Shown: one piece after another, positions 27,101 to 34,382 of the stretch
Layout of the letters: each line of letters starts with the position of its first letter
Position numbering within the stretch: position 1 is the stretch's first letter
DNA from: Hyphomonadaceae bacterium
GTDB lineage: Bacteria; Pseudomonadota; Alphaproteobacteria; Caulobacterales; Hyphomonadaceae
DNA: 64,000 nt
Reading direction: 5' to 3'
Assembly (NCBI GenBank): GCA_030697555.1
Contig: JAUYPV010000167.1
Coordinates: 41,806 to 105,805 of the forward strand
Program-made: the position numbers and the translations under genes
The notes under the pieces: generated by a model
Told to the model about the DNA's origin: nothing
What the model saw: only the letters and a program-made list of their open reading frames with translations
The model's database searches: none

Positions 27101-27291
27101 CGGTCGAGTGAGTTGGATTCGGTAGTCTCGGGAGCGCTCTGCTCAGGAGCGCTTTGAGGTCCCGCATCCGGCGCGCTCTGTGGCCCGCTTGTGGCATCGG
27201 CGGCCTGCTGGGCGGCAGCCGTCAGAGGCCACAAGCCCAATGCGATGCAGGTTGAAGCAAGAAGAAAATTGCGAATTGATCCGGATTGCAT
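24148..27291 (-). CDS. TonB-dependent receptor
   Basis: 1047 residues from the ATG at 27291. A signal peptide ends TAAAQQ, followed by a low-complexity linker with three SAP repeats (PQSAP, PQSAP, EQSAP), a TonB-box-like LDRVVIVGSQ, the plug (LPVTVVGIEEIEATGA, LMLLNGRRSV, VEVLKDGAAALYGSDAVAGV) and a barrel ending YFDLKKSF. It has no STN domain. It would import a siderophore or nutrient too large for porins; the gene immediately behind encodes a propeller amidohydrolase, so a peptide-like substrate is likely. It belongs to the same subfamily style as the receptor at 4195 but is not a near-identical copy. Confidence 0.95.
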   Translation of the reverse strand: MQSGSIRNFLLASTCIALGLWPLTAAAQQAADATSGPQSAPDAGPQSAPEQSAPETTESNSLDRVVIVGSQIAGAETTGALPVTVVGIEEIEATGAVSAEELFRTVPQAGDITFNGTYLGGGNSNAARGDVSTVSLRGLAQGNTLMLLNGRRSVLHPTSQTDNQTPVFGYNVNAVPVQGLARVEVLKDGAAALYGSDAVAGVVNNVLQDDFEGLNVSLQYGFAEDTNVREFTGSVLYGTEFAEGRGNISLFLGATDRSSLLASDQDYTDHADRRNFVAGTPWGSPAVVFDARATGSPWGVFTPVSGTAPAGGIRRNGVLFTDATGAFHSQPTSGFGNAATCTPSGYTSVCFAPGAVTAASYREMRYDSPNTFKDLTTLPGVERYNAFAFANYDLTENLRVYGEAGYYQAQTESVIGSGGSLGSAPITIAANAYWNPLGSGPNRLSGLNSSAAGVPIVITSYNLVDAGTRDVVVDNDQFRVLAGLKGDFWGWDWDSAVLYSEAEVHDEADGYSSTLFQQALNRTDNTAYNPFSGGNPATPSIGDSTGNLQATIDSFRIKQVRENRTSLLLGDLKVSKPDLLTYWAGDIGVAAGVEWRREMYWDDRDARQDTSTPFYNQITGALVSTSDLMGHSPSPDVKGARNTASAYIEFAIPLVSPDWNIPLVEAVDLQLAGRYEDYSDVGSVAKPKIAMSWDVAAGLKLRGSWSEGFKAPNLEVVNTPMLERVNGYPDYIQCEAALRQRGVPYSQCAYRSVTVASLRSGNANLVPEESTSYSYGAVFEPTFLPESLGSLTLTVDSWHIEQENVIGLLTDDTALTYDYFLRLSGGSNPLVIRKAPTPQQIAEFAGTGLTPVGDVLNVIAAFTNLAPLEVEGVDYGLFWDVDAGPGTFRLNLNASNLTTYYQSPTAEAAILLAAKAAGTINPGVAITGGGNLIEQGGRPQWKGSMSLSYAVENWEIGTFTQYTGLVYQPTVLGTGNVPWKVGDQYTTNAYVQYKFDKGVMGDGSIRVGVRNITNEDPPFASGDTGGWLSSLYQPVPRYWYFDLKKSF

Positions 27292-27771
27292 TGCGCGCCG
27301 TCCCTGAAGGCGACTCCCCAAGTCGCGGCAAATACTCGGCGCCTTGCACGCGGTCCTGCGCGCAATCCGCCAGCGAGTTGATTGCCCTTCGCGCGTTGCT
27401 CCCCGTTTTTGTAGTGTTGAAATGATGTGATGCAGCTCTGACGCGGACGTCAAACAATCGATCCTGCTAAACAAATGCTGGGACGAAATCGGCGGGAGAA
27501 CAGGCGCCCGCGCTCAATCTCTGACATGGAGCGTCGCCAAGCCGCCAAACAGGCGCCCGCATATTGTGCGTGTTGCAAGACGTGCGCTCAAATCGTTATC
27601 GCAAACGCAAGCGACCGGACAGTTCGCCGCCGATGTCGGTCAAAGTCAGCGTCCATCACCTGGGGCGCCAAAGCACGGCGAGCGCGAGGACGTGATTTTT
27701 TTCGCCGGCCATTGCGTCCCGCAAGTCTTGCCCACGCATGCGAAATTTTCGAACGGCCAGTCCCTTTGCGC
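27292..27771. other. Intergenic region, no gene recognised
   Basis: It contains the upstream region of the TonB receptor gene and a 13-bp direct repeat AACAGGCGCCCGC at 27499-27511 and 27548-27560. Short frames here do not look like proteins. Confidence 0.4.
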
Positions 27772-28041
27772 TCAGATCCCGCCGGTCTGGCTGCCGTTTG
27801 GCGTAGCTTCCTCCAGCTTGTTCACGTGGATCTGCCTGAGCAGTGCCGTTACATACTCGGCGGGATTCACACTGGCGCCAAGAACGAGGTTGCAGTGAGG
27901 ACACGCCAGCACGAGGGCCGTCACGACGTCGCCAGCTGGGTTCGCCGCTTCGAGATTCCGGAAGGCAAGCTTGTCTGCTGCCTCGCCACAACACGGACAT
28001 TTTAGGACGTCCACCAGGCGTCCATTGCGCGACGCGATCAT
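27772..28041 (-). CDS. Small zinc-ribbon protein of unknown function (cassette B)
   Basis: 89 residues starting at the ATG at 28041, which overlaps the stop of the anti-sigma gene (ATGA), so it is the third gene of a sigma/anti-sigma operon. Two cysteine pairs, CPCC (about 15-18) and CPHC (about 48-51), make a zinc ribbon likely. No signal peptide or membrane segment. Function unknown; its position suggests a cytoplasmic helper or modulator of the sigma system. Confidence 0.6.
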   Translation of the reverse strand: MIASRNGRLVDVLKCPCCGEAADKLAFRNLEAANPAGDVVTALVLACPHCNLVLGASVNPAEYVTALLRQIHVNKLEEATPNGSQTGGI

Positions 28042-28793
28042 TGGCCGACCCTCCATCCCTTGGCGACAAGGCGCTCCTCGTCGACAGCGCCGAGCGGGGT
28101 GCCGGCAATGTGGAGATCGATGAAGGCTTCGAGTATCGCCGACTTTGCGCCCGATGCTGTCTGATAGTCGCCCCCTCGCAGTTGCCGGCCGAATTCGACC
28201 ACCTGCGTGCGCCAGCGTCCGCCCGTACGGCAGGCGATGGCGGAGGCAGCTGCCGTCGAAGCCATCACGTCAAACTGACGGCAGTATCCGGCATCGGAAG
28301 AAAGGAAAGTGAGGCGGGGCGTCACCGAGACATCCTGCGCGATCGGCACCCTCTCGCCGCTAGCGCCAGTTTCAAGCGCTCGATGAAGGGAGGACGATGC
28401 GAGAATGATTCCATCGGGTTGCGGCGCGAACCCGCCTCCTTGCCCCCCGCCCCGCCCCATGGACGAAACGCCCCACACGGCGATCGCGCAGACCACCGCC
28501 GCCGCAATAGCGCGATGCTCCATCACGAAGACGCCGATGCGCGAGGCGCGAAAGGGAATCACCTTTGCGACGGGCGGAGATGCGAGCACGCGTTGGACCC
28601 CTTCGGGCATCGGCTGCCGATCAATCTCGCTAACGGCCGCAATGTAGGCCCGGGTCGCCGACCCCAGGCGTTCCAATCTGGCTGCTAGCGCAGGGTCAAC
28701 GTCCACATCACGTGCAAACGCTTCCGCGTCCGACGGGCTGAGTTCTCCGTCTATCGCCGCAGAGATCTGCTCATCGGTCCATGTACGCGTCAT
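28038..28793 (-). CDS. Transmembrane anti-sigma factor (cassette B)
   Basis: 251 residues. The N-terminal WTDEQISAAIDGELSPSDAE has the short 'EQ-IDGELSP' anti-sigma pattern without the zinc HxxxCxxC motif. A membrane segment spans about 94-112 (RAIAAAVVCAIAVWGVSS). The periplasmic part (about 113-251) has two cysteines (CRQF and ACRTGGRW) that could form a disulfide, and it is unlike the prodomain-type tail of the cassette A protein. The start overlaps the sigma stop (ATGA), so the two are co-translated. It should sequester the sigma factor at the membrane until a periplasmic signal arrives. Confidence 0.8.
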   Translation of the reverse strand: MTRTWTDEQISAAIDGELSPSDAEAFARDVDVDPALAARLERLGSATRAYIAAVSEIDRQPMPEGVQRVLASPPVAKVIPFRASRIGVFVMEHRAIAAAVVCAIAVWGVSSMGRGGGQGGGFAPQPDGIILASSSLHRALETGASGERVPIAQDVSVTPRLTFLSSDAGYCRQFDVMASTAAASAIACRTGGRWRTQVVEFGRQLRGGDYQTASGAKSAILEAFIDLHIAGTPLGAVDEERLVAKGWRVGQ

Positions 28794-29296
28794 GTGACAG
28801 CCTCCATGTACGCCGCGAGCGAAGCGCGCGCCCTCGCCAGGCGGCTCATCACCGTACCGATAGGGATCGCGAGCGCCTCGGCGGCGTCGCGATAGGCCAT
28901 GCCGGCGATCGCCACCATGGCGAGAACCTCACGCTGATCGTCCGGCAGCTTATCGATGCCGGCTTGCGCGCGCTGAAGGGCAAAGCGCGAGGCAACTTCT
29001 TCCTCCGTTGAAACCTGGGGCGCGGGGACGATTTGGGGCGCAGCTTCCCGACGAATTTTGCGCGAGCGGATCTCGTCGATCCAAATGTTGCGGCATACCC
29101 TGTATGTCCACTTCGCCAACTCGACGTCCTCCGGCATGGATTTCGACAGCACACGTTCCAGCGTGGCCTGGAGCAGATCATCCGCGTCCGCGGGGTTGCG
29201 CGTAAGAGCGTATGCGTACCGCCTCAGCTGCGGCGCCAGCTGCACCAGCTCCCTATGCAAAGCCGATGTGGGCAAACCTGTTCTGTCCCTGGCCAT
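28790..29296 (-). CDS. ECF RNA polymerase sigma factor (cassette B)
   Basis: 168 residues. Region 2: LRRYAYALTRNPADADDLLQ and WTYRVCRNIWIDEIRSRK. Region 4: LPDDQREVLAMVAIAGMAYRD followed by AAEALAIPIGTVMSRLARAR. First gene of a three-gene operon with the anti-sigma and zinc-ribbon genes, divergent from the S8 protease gene 104 bp away; that space should hold promoters for both, but no ECF-type consensus was convincing. The likely targets are its own operon and the protease/barrel genes. Confidence 0.92.
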   Translation of the reverse strand: MARDRTGLPTSALHRELVQLAPQLRRYAYALTRNPADADDLLQATLERVLSKSMPEDVELAKWTYRVCRNIWIDEIRSRKIRREAAPQIVPAPQVSTEEEVASRFALQRAQAGIDKLPDDQREVLAMVAIAGMAYRDAAEALAIPIGTVMSRLARARASLAAYMEAVT

Positions 29297-29400
29297 CTGC
29301 TGTTAAGGACGTGCGTGTTGGGGATATATTCCGCCGGTGATCGGACTTTTCACAGGGCTGGCTCGTTTTTCTGGAGAGCGACCTGGATCGATGAGGGCTT

Positions 29401-30783
29401 ATGCTGATTCACGTAGCGTCTGAGACCGGGCCGCAACTGGAGCGGAAACACAAGCGTTTCCTTGCGTCCGTGGCGATCCTGGCGGTTTCGCTGCTGGCAA
29501 GCGCGCCCGAGGCATGGGCTCAGCTTCCTGATCTCATCGACAACTCCGTCACGCGCCGGGTGGAGGAATCCATTGCCGGACAGGTTGCACGCAAGATCGA
29601 GCAGACGGTCGAGACCAGCGTTCAGGGTGCCGTCGATTCGGCCATAAGCAACAGCGTGACAAAGGCGCTGGGCGACACCATCGACCAGGTTATCGGTGAG
29701 CTTCGTGGCGTTCCGCGCGAGGTAACAGTCGAGGACAACTGGCGCGCAGTCGACCATGAATGGATCGCGCTGGTCCCACCGGGTCAGCTTGCGGCGCTGC
29801 AGAACGCCAACATACGGATAGTCGAGAGCACCCCGTTGCAAGCCTCCGGCCTAATGCTGGTTCGTGTGATCGTCTCGGACCAAGACGACAATCCCGGCAG
29901 GGCGCAGCAATTGCTGCGCGGCCTTGGCGCCACGGCTGCGGATCGCAATCACATCTACGGCGTCCAAACCCGGCTCGCGCCCGAAGAGCCTGATCCCTCG
30001 CCGGTCCCGCAACCTGCATCGGCCAAGCAGCGGCCGCGGGTTGGATTGATCGACACTGCCCTCAATCGCAAGCATCCGGCGCTCAAATCAGCCAGCATCG
30101 TCGAGAAGGATTTCGTCGACGGAAAAGATGCGCGGCCCACAGCTCACGGCACCAGTATCGCATCACTCCTGATTGGCGCAGAAAAAGGCCACGAAGGCCT
30201 GTTGCGCAATGGACAACTTATAGCGGCCTCCGTGTTCTATCAGGCGGAGAGCGGCGCGACCGGCGCTACTACATCCGCGCTCGTGGCCTCTCTCGACTGG
30301 ATGGCCGCGCAGAAAGTCCAGATCGTCAACATGAGCCTCGCGGGTCCGCCGAATGAGGTGCTGGGGATGATGATCTCCCGATTTTCTGGGCAAGGCATGC
30401 TCGTGGTCGCTGCGGTCGGCAACGATGGTCCGGCTTCCCGGCCGCTTTATCCCGCCGCGTTCGAACCCGTCGTCGCCGTGACCGCAGTCGATCGCAAGAG
30501 CCAGATCTATCGCTGGGCCAACCAGGGTCCGCAGGTGGATGTCGCTGCCTGGGGCGTGGCCTCTGTCGTCGCAAGCGACAAGGGCGGATATGGCGAGGAA
30601 AGCGGAACGTCCTTCGCTGCGCCGGTCGTCTCGGCGGCTCTAGCGCAGCTTGTCGCGGATGGCACGAGGACGACGTCGGCGGCCATGGCTTCGCTCATGT
30701 CCTCTGCGGAAGATCTTGGGGCCAAGGGCCGAGACGATGTCTACGGTTACGGCATGGTGAAGGCGGCCTCGGCGCGTCAGTAG
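29401..30783 (+). CDS. S8 subtilisin-like serine protease with helical N-terminal repeat (cassette B)
   Basis: 460 residues. A signal peptide spans about residues 18-40 (ends EAWAQ). Residues 45-100 form a periodic amphipathic stretch (IDNSVTRRVEESIAGQVARK and following). Residues about 105-190 look like a prodomain (WIALVPPGQLAALQNANIRI, GLMLVRVIVSD). The triad is Asp218 (VGLIDTALN), His249 (AHGTS) and Ser404 (SGTSFAAP), with Asn341 (AAVGNDGP). Predicted periplasmic or outer-membrane-facing endoprotease. It is divergent from the sigma operon and its end overlaps the end of the convergent barrel gene by 7 bp. The catalytic domain is closely similar in motif spacing to the cassette A protease. 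Confidence 0.9.
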   Translation: MLIHVASETGPQLERKHKRFLASVAILAVSLLASAPEAWAQLPDLIDNSVTRRVEESIAGQVARKIEQTVETSVQGAVDSAISNSVTKALGDTIDQVIGELRGVPREVTVEDNWRAVDHEWIALVPPGQLAALQNANIRIVESTPLQASGLMLVRVIVSDQDDNPGRAQQLLRGLGATAADRNHIYGVQTRLAPEEPDPSPVPQPASAKQRPRVGLIDTALNRKHPALKSASIVEKDFVDGKDARPTAHGTSIASLLIGAEKGHEGLLRNGQLIAASVFYQAESGATGATTSALVASLDWMAAQKVQIVNMSLAGPPNEVLGMMISRFSGQGMLVVAAVGNDGPASRPLYPAAFEPVVAVTAVDRKSQIYRWANQGPQVDVAAWGVASVVASDKGGYGEESGTSFAAPVVSAALAQLVADGTRTTSAAMASLMSSAEDLGAKGRDDVYGYGMVKAASARQ

Positions 30784-31718
30784 CGGACGCCGATCTTTAT
30801 CGCGCCGACATGCTCGTTGTAATCTGCGCTCAGGAGGTTCGACGAGTAGTTTCCGTACCTGTAAGAGATCTCCGAGAAGAAGCGCTCGCCCAGCGGGATG
30901 TCCAGCTGCGTGTCGATCACCGTTCGCTTGTCCGACCGGGACGTCGTAGCGGGCAGCGGCAGGATATCCGGGTGCGGGTTGTCGTAGTCACGGTCTTCGT
31001 ACTCTGCGCCGAGGCGGAATGTCATCTCGCGATCCATAGCGTCGAAACGCTGGACGAAGCGCGCCTTGAACGTCCCGGACTTGTAGTCGAACTCATCCGC
31101 ATTGGCGTCTTCCTCGGTCGCCTTGCCGCCGAGAACGATGTAGCGCTTCACGCCGTCCAGAAAGAAATACGCATCCAGCTGCAGCGCGTCCGAATTCGCA
31201 TCACGTTCGGGCCGGCCATTGAACTCCTTCTCGGTCGCGGCATAGGCGCCGCGCAGGAACAACGTGTTGCCGAACTGCTTCGACAGGTAGGGCGAAACCT
31301 GGGTGTAGGTGAGGTATTCGTCGCCATCGAGATTGGCCTGCGCGAGATTGCCCAACACGCCGGCTGTCGCGACGTCGAAGTCATACGCGATCTCTGCATA
31401 GCCGCGATGAATGGCGAGGTCGAAGGCATCGAACTCCTGATGCAGCGACTGAGAGAAGTCGTAGCCGCCGCGCAATGTCAGCTTGTCCACCGGGGTCAGG
31501 GTCGCCTCGGCAAGCAAGTTGATGGTCGCCGCCCAGTCGCCCTCGCCCGTGTTCGTGTCGAGATCGGCCACCGCAACGTTGCTATTGTATTCGGCGCCTA
31601 GACGGCCTTCGAACTTGAACGTCGGGCCTGTCGTCGCACCGGTTTCTTGGGCACAGACAGGGGCTGCGAGAGCAGCAAACGCTCCAGCGAACCTAAACGA
31701 ATTGGTCAAATGTCGCAT
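30777..31718 (-). CDS. Outer-membrane beta-barrel protein (cassette B)
   Basis: 313 residues from the ATG at 31718 (GGAGG upstream; the open frame extends only to a TTG at 31730). A signal peptide ends APVCAQE. Long amphipathic strands follow (FEGRLGAEYNSNVAVADLDT, LTLRGGYDFSQSLHQEFDAF, RFFSEISYRYGNYSSNLLSA), ending in AIKIGVRY with a terminal aromatic residue. It has no plug domain. Function unknown; it occupies the place of the 16283-17527 barrel in cassette A and is likely the surface partner of the S8 protease. Confidence 0.8.
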   Translation of the reverse strand: MRHLTNSFRFAGAFAALAAPVCAQETGATTGPTFKFEGRLGAEYNSNVAVADLDTNTGEGDWAATINLLAEATLTPVDKLTLRGGYDFSQSLHQEFDAFDLAIHRGYAEIAYDFDVATAGVLGNLAQANLDGDEYLTYTQVSPYLSKQFGNTLFLRGAYAATEKEFNGRPERDANSDALQLDAYFFLDGVKRYIVLGGKATEEDANADEFDYKSGTFKARFVQRFDAMDREMTFRLGAEYEDRDYDNPHPDILPLPATTSRSDKRTVIDTQLDIPLGERFFSEISYRYGNYSSNLLSADYNEHVGAIKIGVRY

Positions 31719-31732
31719 TCGTCCCTCCAAGT

Positions 31733-31763
31733 AGAGCTGGCGGCCAACTGCGCCGCCAGCTCT
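31733..31763. terminator. Strong hairpin between two same-strand genes
   Basis: AGAGCTGGCGGC (31733-31744) and GCCGCCAGCTCT (31752-31763) are perfect 12-bp arms with a 7-base loop. There is no T run, so it may be a partial terminator or an mRNA stabiliser between the Ala/Gly-rich gene and the barrel gene. Confidence 0.5.
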
Positions 31764-31781
31764 TGCCCTAGGCGCCCCAGA

Positions 31782-32474
31782 TCAGTGCCCGAGGATGCCG
31801 CCGATGTCCTTGGAGATATTCGCCTGGACGTCCTTGGCAATGTCCGCCTTCACGGCATTGTTGACCTCGCTGGAGACGTTTGACGCGATTTCGCCCGCCA
31901 CGTCCGCGCCCAGCGCGCCTGCGATTTCACCGCCAACAGCGCCGGAAACGCTTGATCCCAGATCGCCAGCCAGATCGGCCGAGAGAGCACCGCTCACAAC
32001 TGCGTTCGCGGATGTCGAAGCCGACTGGGCGGTGTTCTGCGCCGCGTTGCGAGCGCCGGTGGCCGTGTTGCGAGTCGCTTGAACGCTGGCCTGTCCGGCG
32101 GCTCGCGCAGACTGAGCGGTGGCTTGAGCTGTGCCACGAATCTGCCCCGCCGCCGAGCGCCCCGCTGACAGGGCGTTGGAGGCGGCTTGCGTTTCAACGC
32201 CACCACTGAATCCGCCGCCGGCATTGCCCGAAGCCGAGCCATCGCCTGCTTCGCCGTTGGCGGCGCCACTTCCACCGAGGTTAACCGACGTTGAACCCGC
32301 CTGCGCAGACGCGGAACCACCGCTTTCACCACTGATGCTGCCACGCTGTCCCGTTGTCGCGTTGCCTGCGGCGGCGCCGCCAACAGACGTTGAGACCTGC
32401 GCTAAAGCAAGCGGCGCAAAAATCATTGCGGCGCCAGTGAACAGAACAACCTTAAGAGTGCGTCCACGAGCCAT
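31782..32474 (-). CDS. Secreted Ala/Gly/Ser-rich protein of unknown function (cassette B)
   Basis: 230 residues from the ATG at 32474 (AAGGGAG upstream). A signal peptide ends LALAQ. The mature part has three zones: a Gly/Ser/Asn-rich repeat zone (about 30-100), an Ala/Gln/Thr-rich helical zone (about 105-165: AQATAQSARAAGQASVQATR) and a C-terminal periodic zone (IAGALGADVAGEIASNVSSE, VKADIAKDVQANISKDIGG). The last zone matches in style the N-terminal helical zone of the S8 protease of the same cassette. It has no cysteine. It could be a surface filament, adhesin or a substrate of the protease. Not recognised. Confidence 0.7.
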   Translation of the reverse strand: MARGRTLKVVLFTGAAMIFAPLALAQVSTSVGGAAAGNATTGQRGSISGESGGSASAQAGSTSVNLGGSGAANGEAGDGSASGNAGGGFSGGVETQAASNALSAGRSAAGQIRGTAQATAQSARAAGQASVQATRNTATGARNAAQNTAQSASTSANAVVSGALSADLAGDLGSSVSGAVGGEIAGALGADVAGEIASNVSSEVNNAVKADIAKDVQANISKDIGGILGH

Positions 32475-32720
32475 GATCAAACTCCCTTGCTGGCCATGAT
32501 ACAGCTAGGACGGATGGAACCGGAATTTATTCCCGAATGAGGGCTGGTGAGCTTGGGTAGGCCATGCGGACTTTGGAACACCCAACAAGGACGCCGTCGC
32601 CCAAAAGGGCCTCCAAGGCGTGTTGAGAGCGGGGCGGTCGCGGAACCCCTGATTGACGTAGATCCGTGACGCCATTTGCGATTCTGCTGGTTGCGTCTAC
32701 TGTGGCTGGACCTGCACAAG
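32475..32720. other. Divergent promoter region
   Basis: Separates the Ala/Gly-rich gene (leftward) from the FecI-type operon (rightward). It contains GGAACC at 32516 and a GGAAT/ATTCC inverted repeat just after it; no full promoter could be assigned. Confidence 0.3.
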
Positions 32721-33314
32721 ATGCAGAGAGGGGCCCCAGTGTCGGCGATCTTGTCCGAATTCGCTGCCAGCAAAGCCGCCCTGCAACGGTATCTCAGGCG
32801 TTTTTTTTCCGCGCCGCAGGACGTTGAAGACGTGTTGCAGGAGGTGTTCCTGCGCGCTTATGCGGCCGAGGCGCGCGGCCCTATCCTGCTGGCTCGCGCG
32901 TATCTTTTCCGGGTGGCAAAGCACGTCGCGCTCAACGAGCTGGCGAGAAAGCGGAATTTCGCGACGAGTTCGATGGAGGATTTCGACGATCCGGATGTCG
33001 TAGGTAGCGAGACGCAGACCGGAGTGGAGCAGGAAGTGGATGGACGGCGACGCCTCGCACTTTTCGCAAGCGCCGTGGCGTCCCTGCCTGACCAATGCCG
33101 GAAGGTTCTTGTGCTTAAGAAGATTGAGGGCCTTTCGCAGCGCGAGATCGCCAAGCGCCTCGGCATTGCGGAAAGCACGGTTGAAAAGCATTTGGCCAAG
33201 GGACTGCTGCTTTCTAGGGACTTTATGACCCGGCGCGAAGGTGGCGATGATGGCTCGGCTTCCACCTCGAACAAGACCGGTGTACGCCGTCTTCGCCTTG
33301 GAGAGGGCGAATGA
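32721..33314 (+). CDS. FecI-type ECF sigma factor
   Basis: 197 residues from the ATG at 32721; the ribosome site is weak. Region 2 is AALQRYLRRFFSAPQDVEDV followed by LQEVFLRAYAA and ARAYLFRVAKHVALNELARK. Region 4 is LPDQCRKVLVLKKIEGLSQR followed by EIAKRLGIAESTVEKHLAKG. The 'PQDVEDVLQEVFLRAY' pattern is typical of FecI-like factors. Its TGA overlaps the ATG of the FecR gene, and the STN-type TonB receptor follows, the standard cell-surface signalling trio. It should activate the receptor gene and the carrier/hydrolase genes behind it. Confidence 0.9.
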   Translation: MQRGAPVSAILSEFAASKAALQRYLRRFFSAPQDVEDVLQEVFLRAYAAEARGPILLARAYLFRVAKHVALNELARKRNFATSSMEDFDDPDVVGSETQTGVEQEVDGRRRLALFASAVASLPDQCRKVLVLKKIEGLSQREIAKRLGIAESTVEKHLAKGLLLSRDFMTRREGGDDGSASTSNKTGVRRLRLGEGE

Positions 33315-34321
33315 CGCGTTCCGGAAACATCGTGAACTTTCCCGATAGGTCGCCCGTCGATGAGGAGGCGGCCCGATGGGTCGTTCGCGTCGGCGAGGGC
33401 AACATTTCAGCGACGCAACGGGCGGAATTCGAAGCCTGGCGTCAGGCCAATCCGCAGCATGCTGAAGCATTTGCGCGGCTAAGCAAGCATTGGGATGACC
33501 TGGACGAGTTGGGAGCGTTGTCCAAGGAGCCCTCCACGCAGCTATGGTCACGTCCAGCCATCTGGGGCGTTGGCGGGCTTGTTGCCGCGACACTGGCATT
33601 CGCGGTTATCGCTGGAGCCGGCGGTCTATTCCGCCCTGCTCTGTCCGCTTCGCAGGTTGCATCGCAGCCGGGCCTGGGCATCTTCCAGACGGAGGTCGGC
33701 GATCAGCAAAAGATCATGCTTTCCGACGGCTCTACCGTCACCCTGAATACCGACAGCCGCATTGAGACACGGATAAATGGCCAGGAACGCACTATCCGGC
33801 TGCTGGAGGGCGAAGCCTTCTTTGAGGTCGCGCATGACGCCGCGCGACCCTTCCGGGTCTATGCCGGCAATGGCGTAACCGTTGCGGTCGGCACGGCCTT
33901 CTCGGTGCGACTCGACAAGGAAGCCATTGAGGTCGTCGTCTCGGAAGGCAAGGTTTCGTTCTCGCGCGTGGCCGACACGGTCGAGCCTGTGGCGTATGTC
34001 GCCGCAGGGGAAGCCGCAACGTTCAGCGACAATGTGGTTATCGAAACCGTCGGCGAAACCGAGGTTGAACGCAAGCTCTCGTGGATTGACGGAAAGCTGG
34101 TGTTCTCCGGAGATCCGCTCTCAAGCGTCGTGGCGGATATCTCACGCTATACCGACATACAGTTTGACTTTGCCAGTCAGGAGCTAGCCGACATGCGCGT
34201 CGGCGGGGTATTCCCGGTCGGTGAAGTCGATGATCTGCTTGATACACTCGAAAGCAACTTCGGGCTGCGCGCTGTGCGGGTCGATGCGACTCACGTGCTC
34301 ATTACCGGCCAGGAGCCGTAG
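33311..34321 (+). CDS. FecR-type anti-sigma/signal transducer
   Basis: 336 residues. The N-terminal FecR-associated domain (DEEAARWVVRVGEGNISATQ, FEAWRQANPQHAEAF) binds the sigma factor. A membrane segment is at about 78-105 (IWGVGGLVAATLAFAVIAGA). The periplasmic FecR domain is about 120-225 (VGDQQKIMLSDGSTVTLNTD, LLEGEAFFEVAHD). The C-terminus (about 265-330: SSVVADISRYTDIQFDFASQ, LLDTLESNFGLRAV) resembles an STN module. It transmits occupancy of the TonB receptor to the sigma factor. It overlaps the sigma gene by ATGA. Confidence 0.92.
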   Translation: MTRSGNIVNFPDRSPVDEEAARWVVRVGEGNISATQRAEFEAWRQANPQHAEAFARLSKHWDDLDELGALSKEPSTQLWSRPAIWGVGGLVAATLAFAVIAGAGGLFRPALSASQVASQPGLGIFQTEVGDQQKIMLSDGSTVTLNTDSRIETRINGQERTIRLLEGEAFFEVAHDAARPFRVYAGNGVTVAVGTAFSVRLDKEAIEVVVSEGKVSFSRVADTVEPVAYVAAGEAATFSDNVVIETVGETEVERKLSWIDGKLVFSGDPLSSVVADISRYTDIQFDFASQELADMRVGGVFPVGEVDDLLDTLESNFGLRAVRVDATHVLITGQEP

Positions 34322-34382
34322 GCGCGCCGGTTCGCCTTTAGGCGTTGACCGTCAGATTGAGGCGCCCCTCTCCGCAATTAGC

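Noticed and set aside
29297..29400. ECF promoter for the cassette B sigma operon
   Set aside because: No GGAAC-like -35 with a matching -10 at 16-17 bases could be found on either strand.
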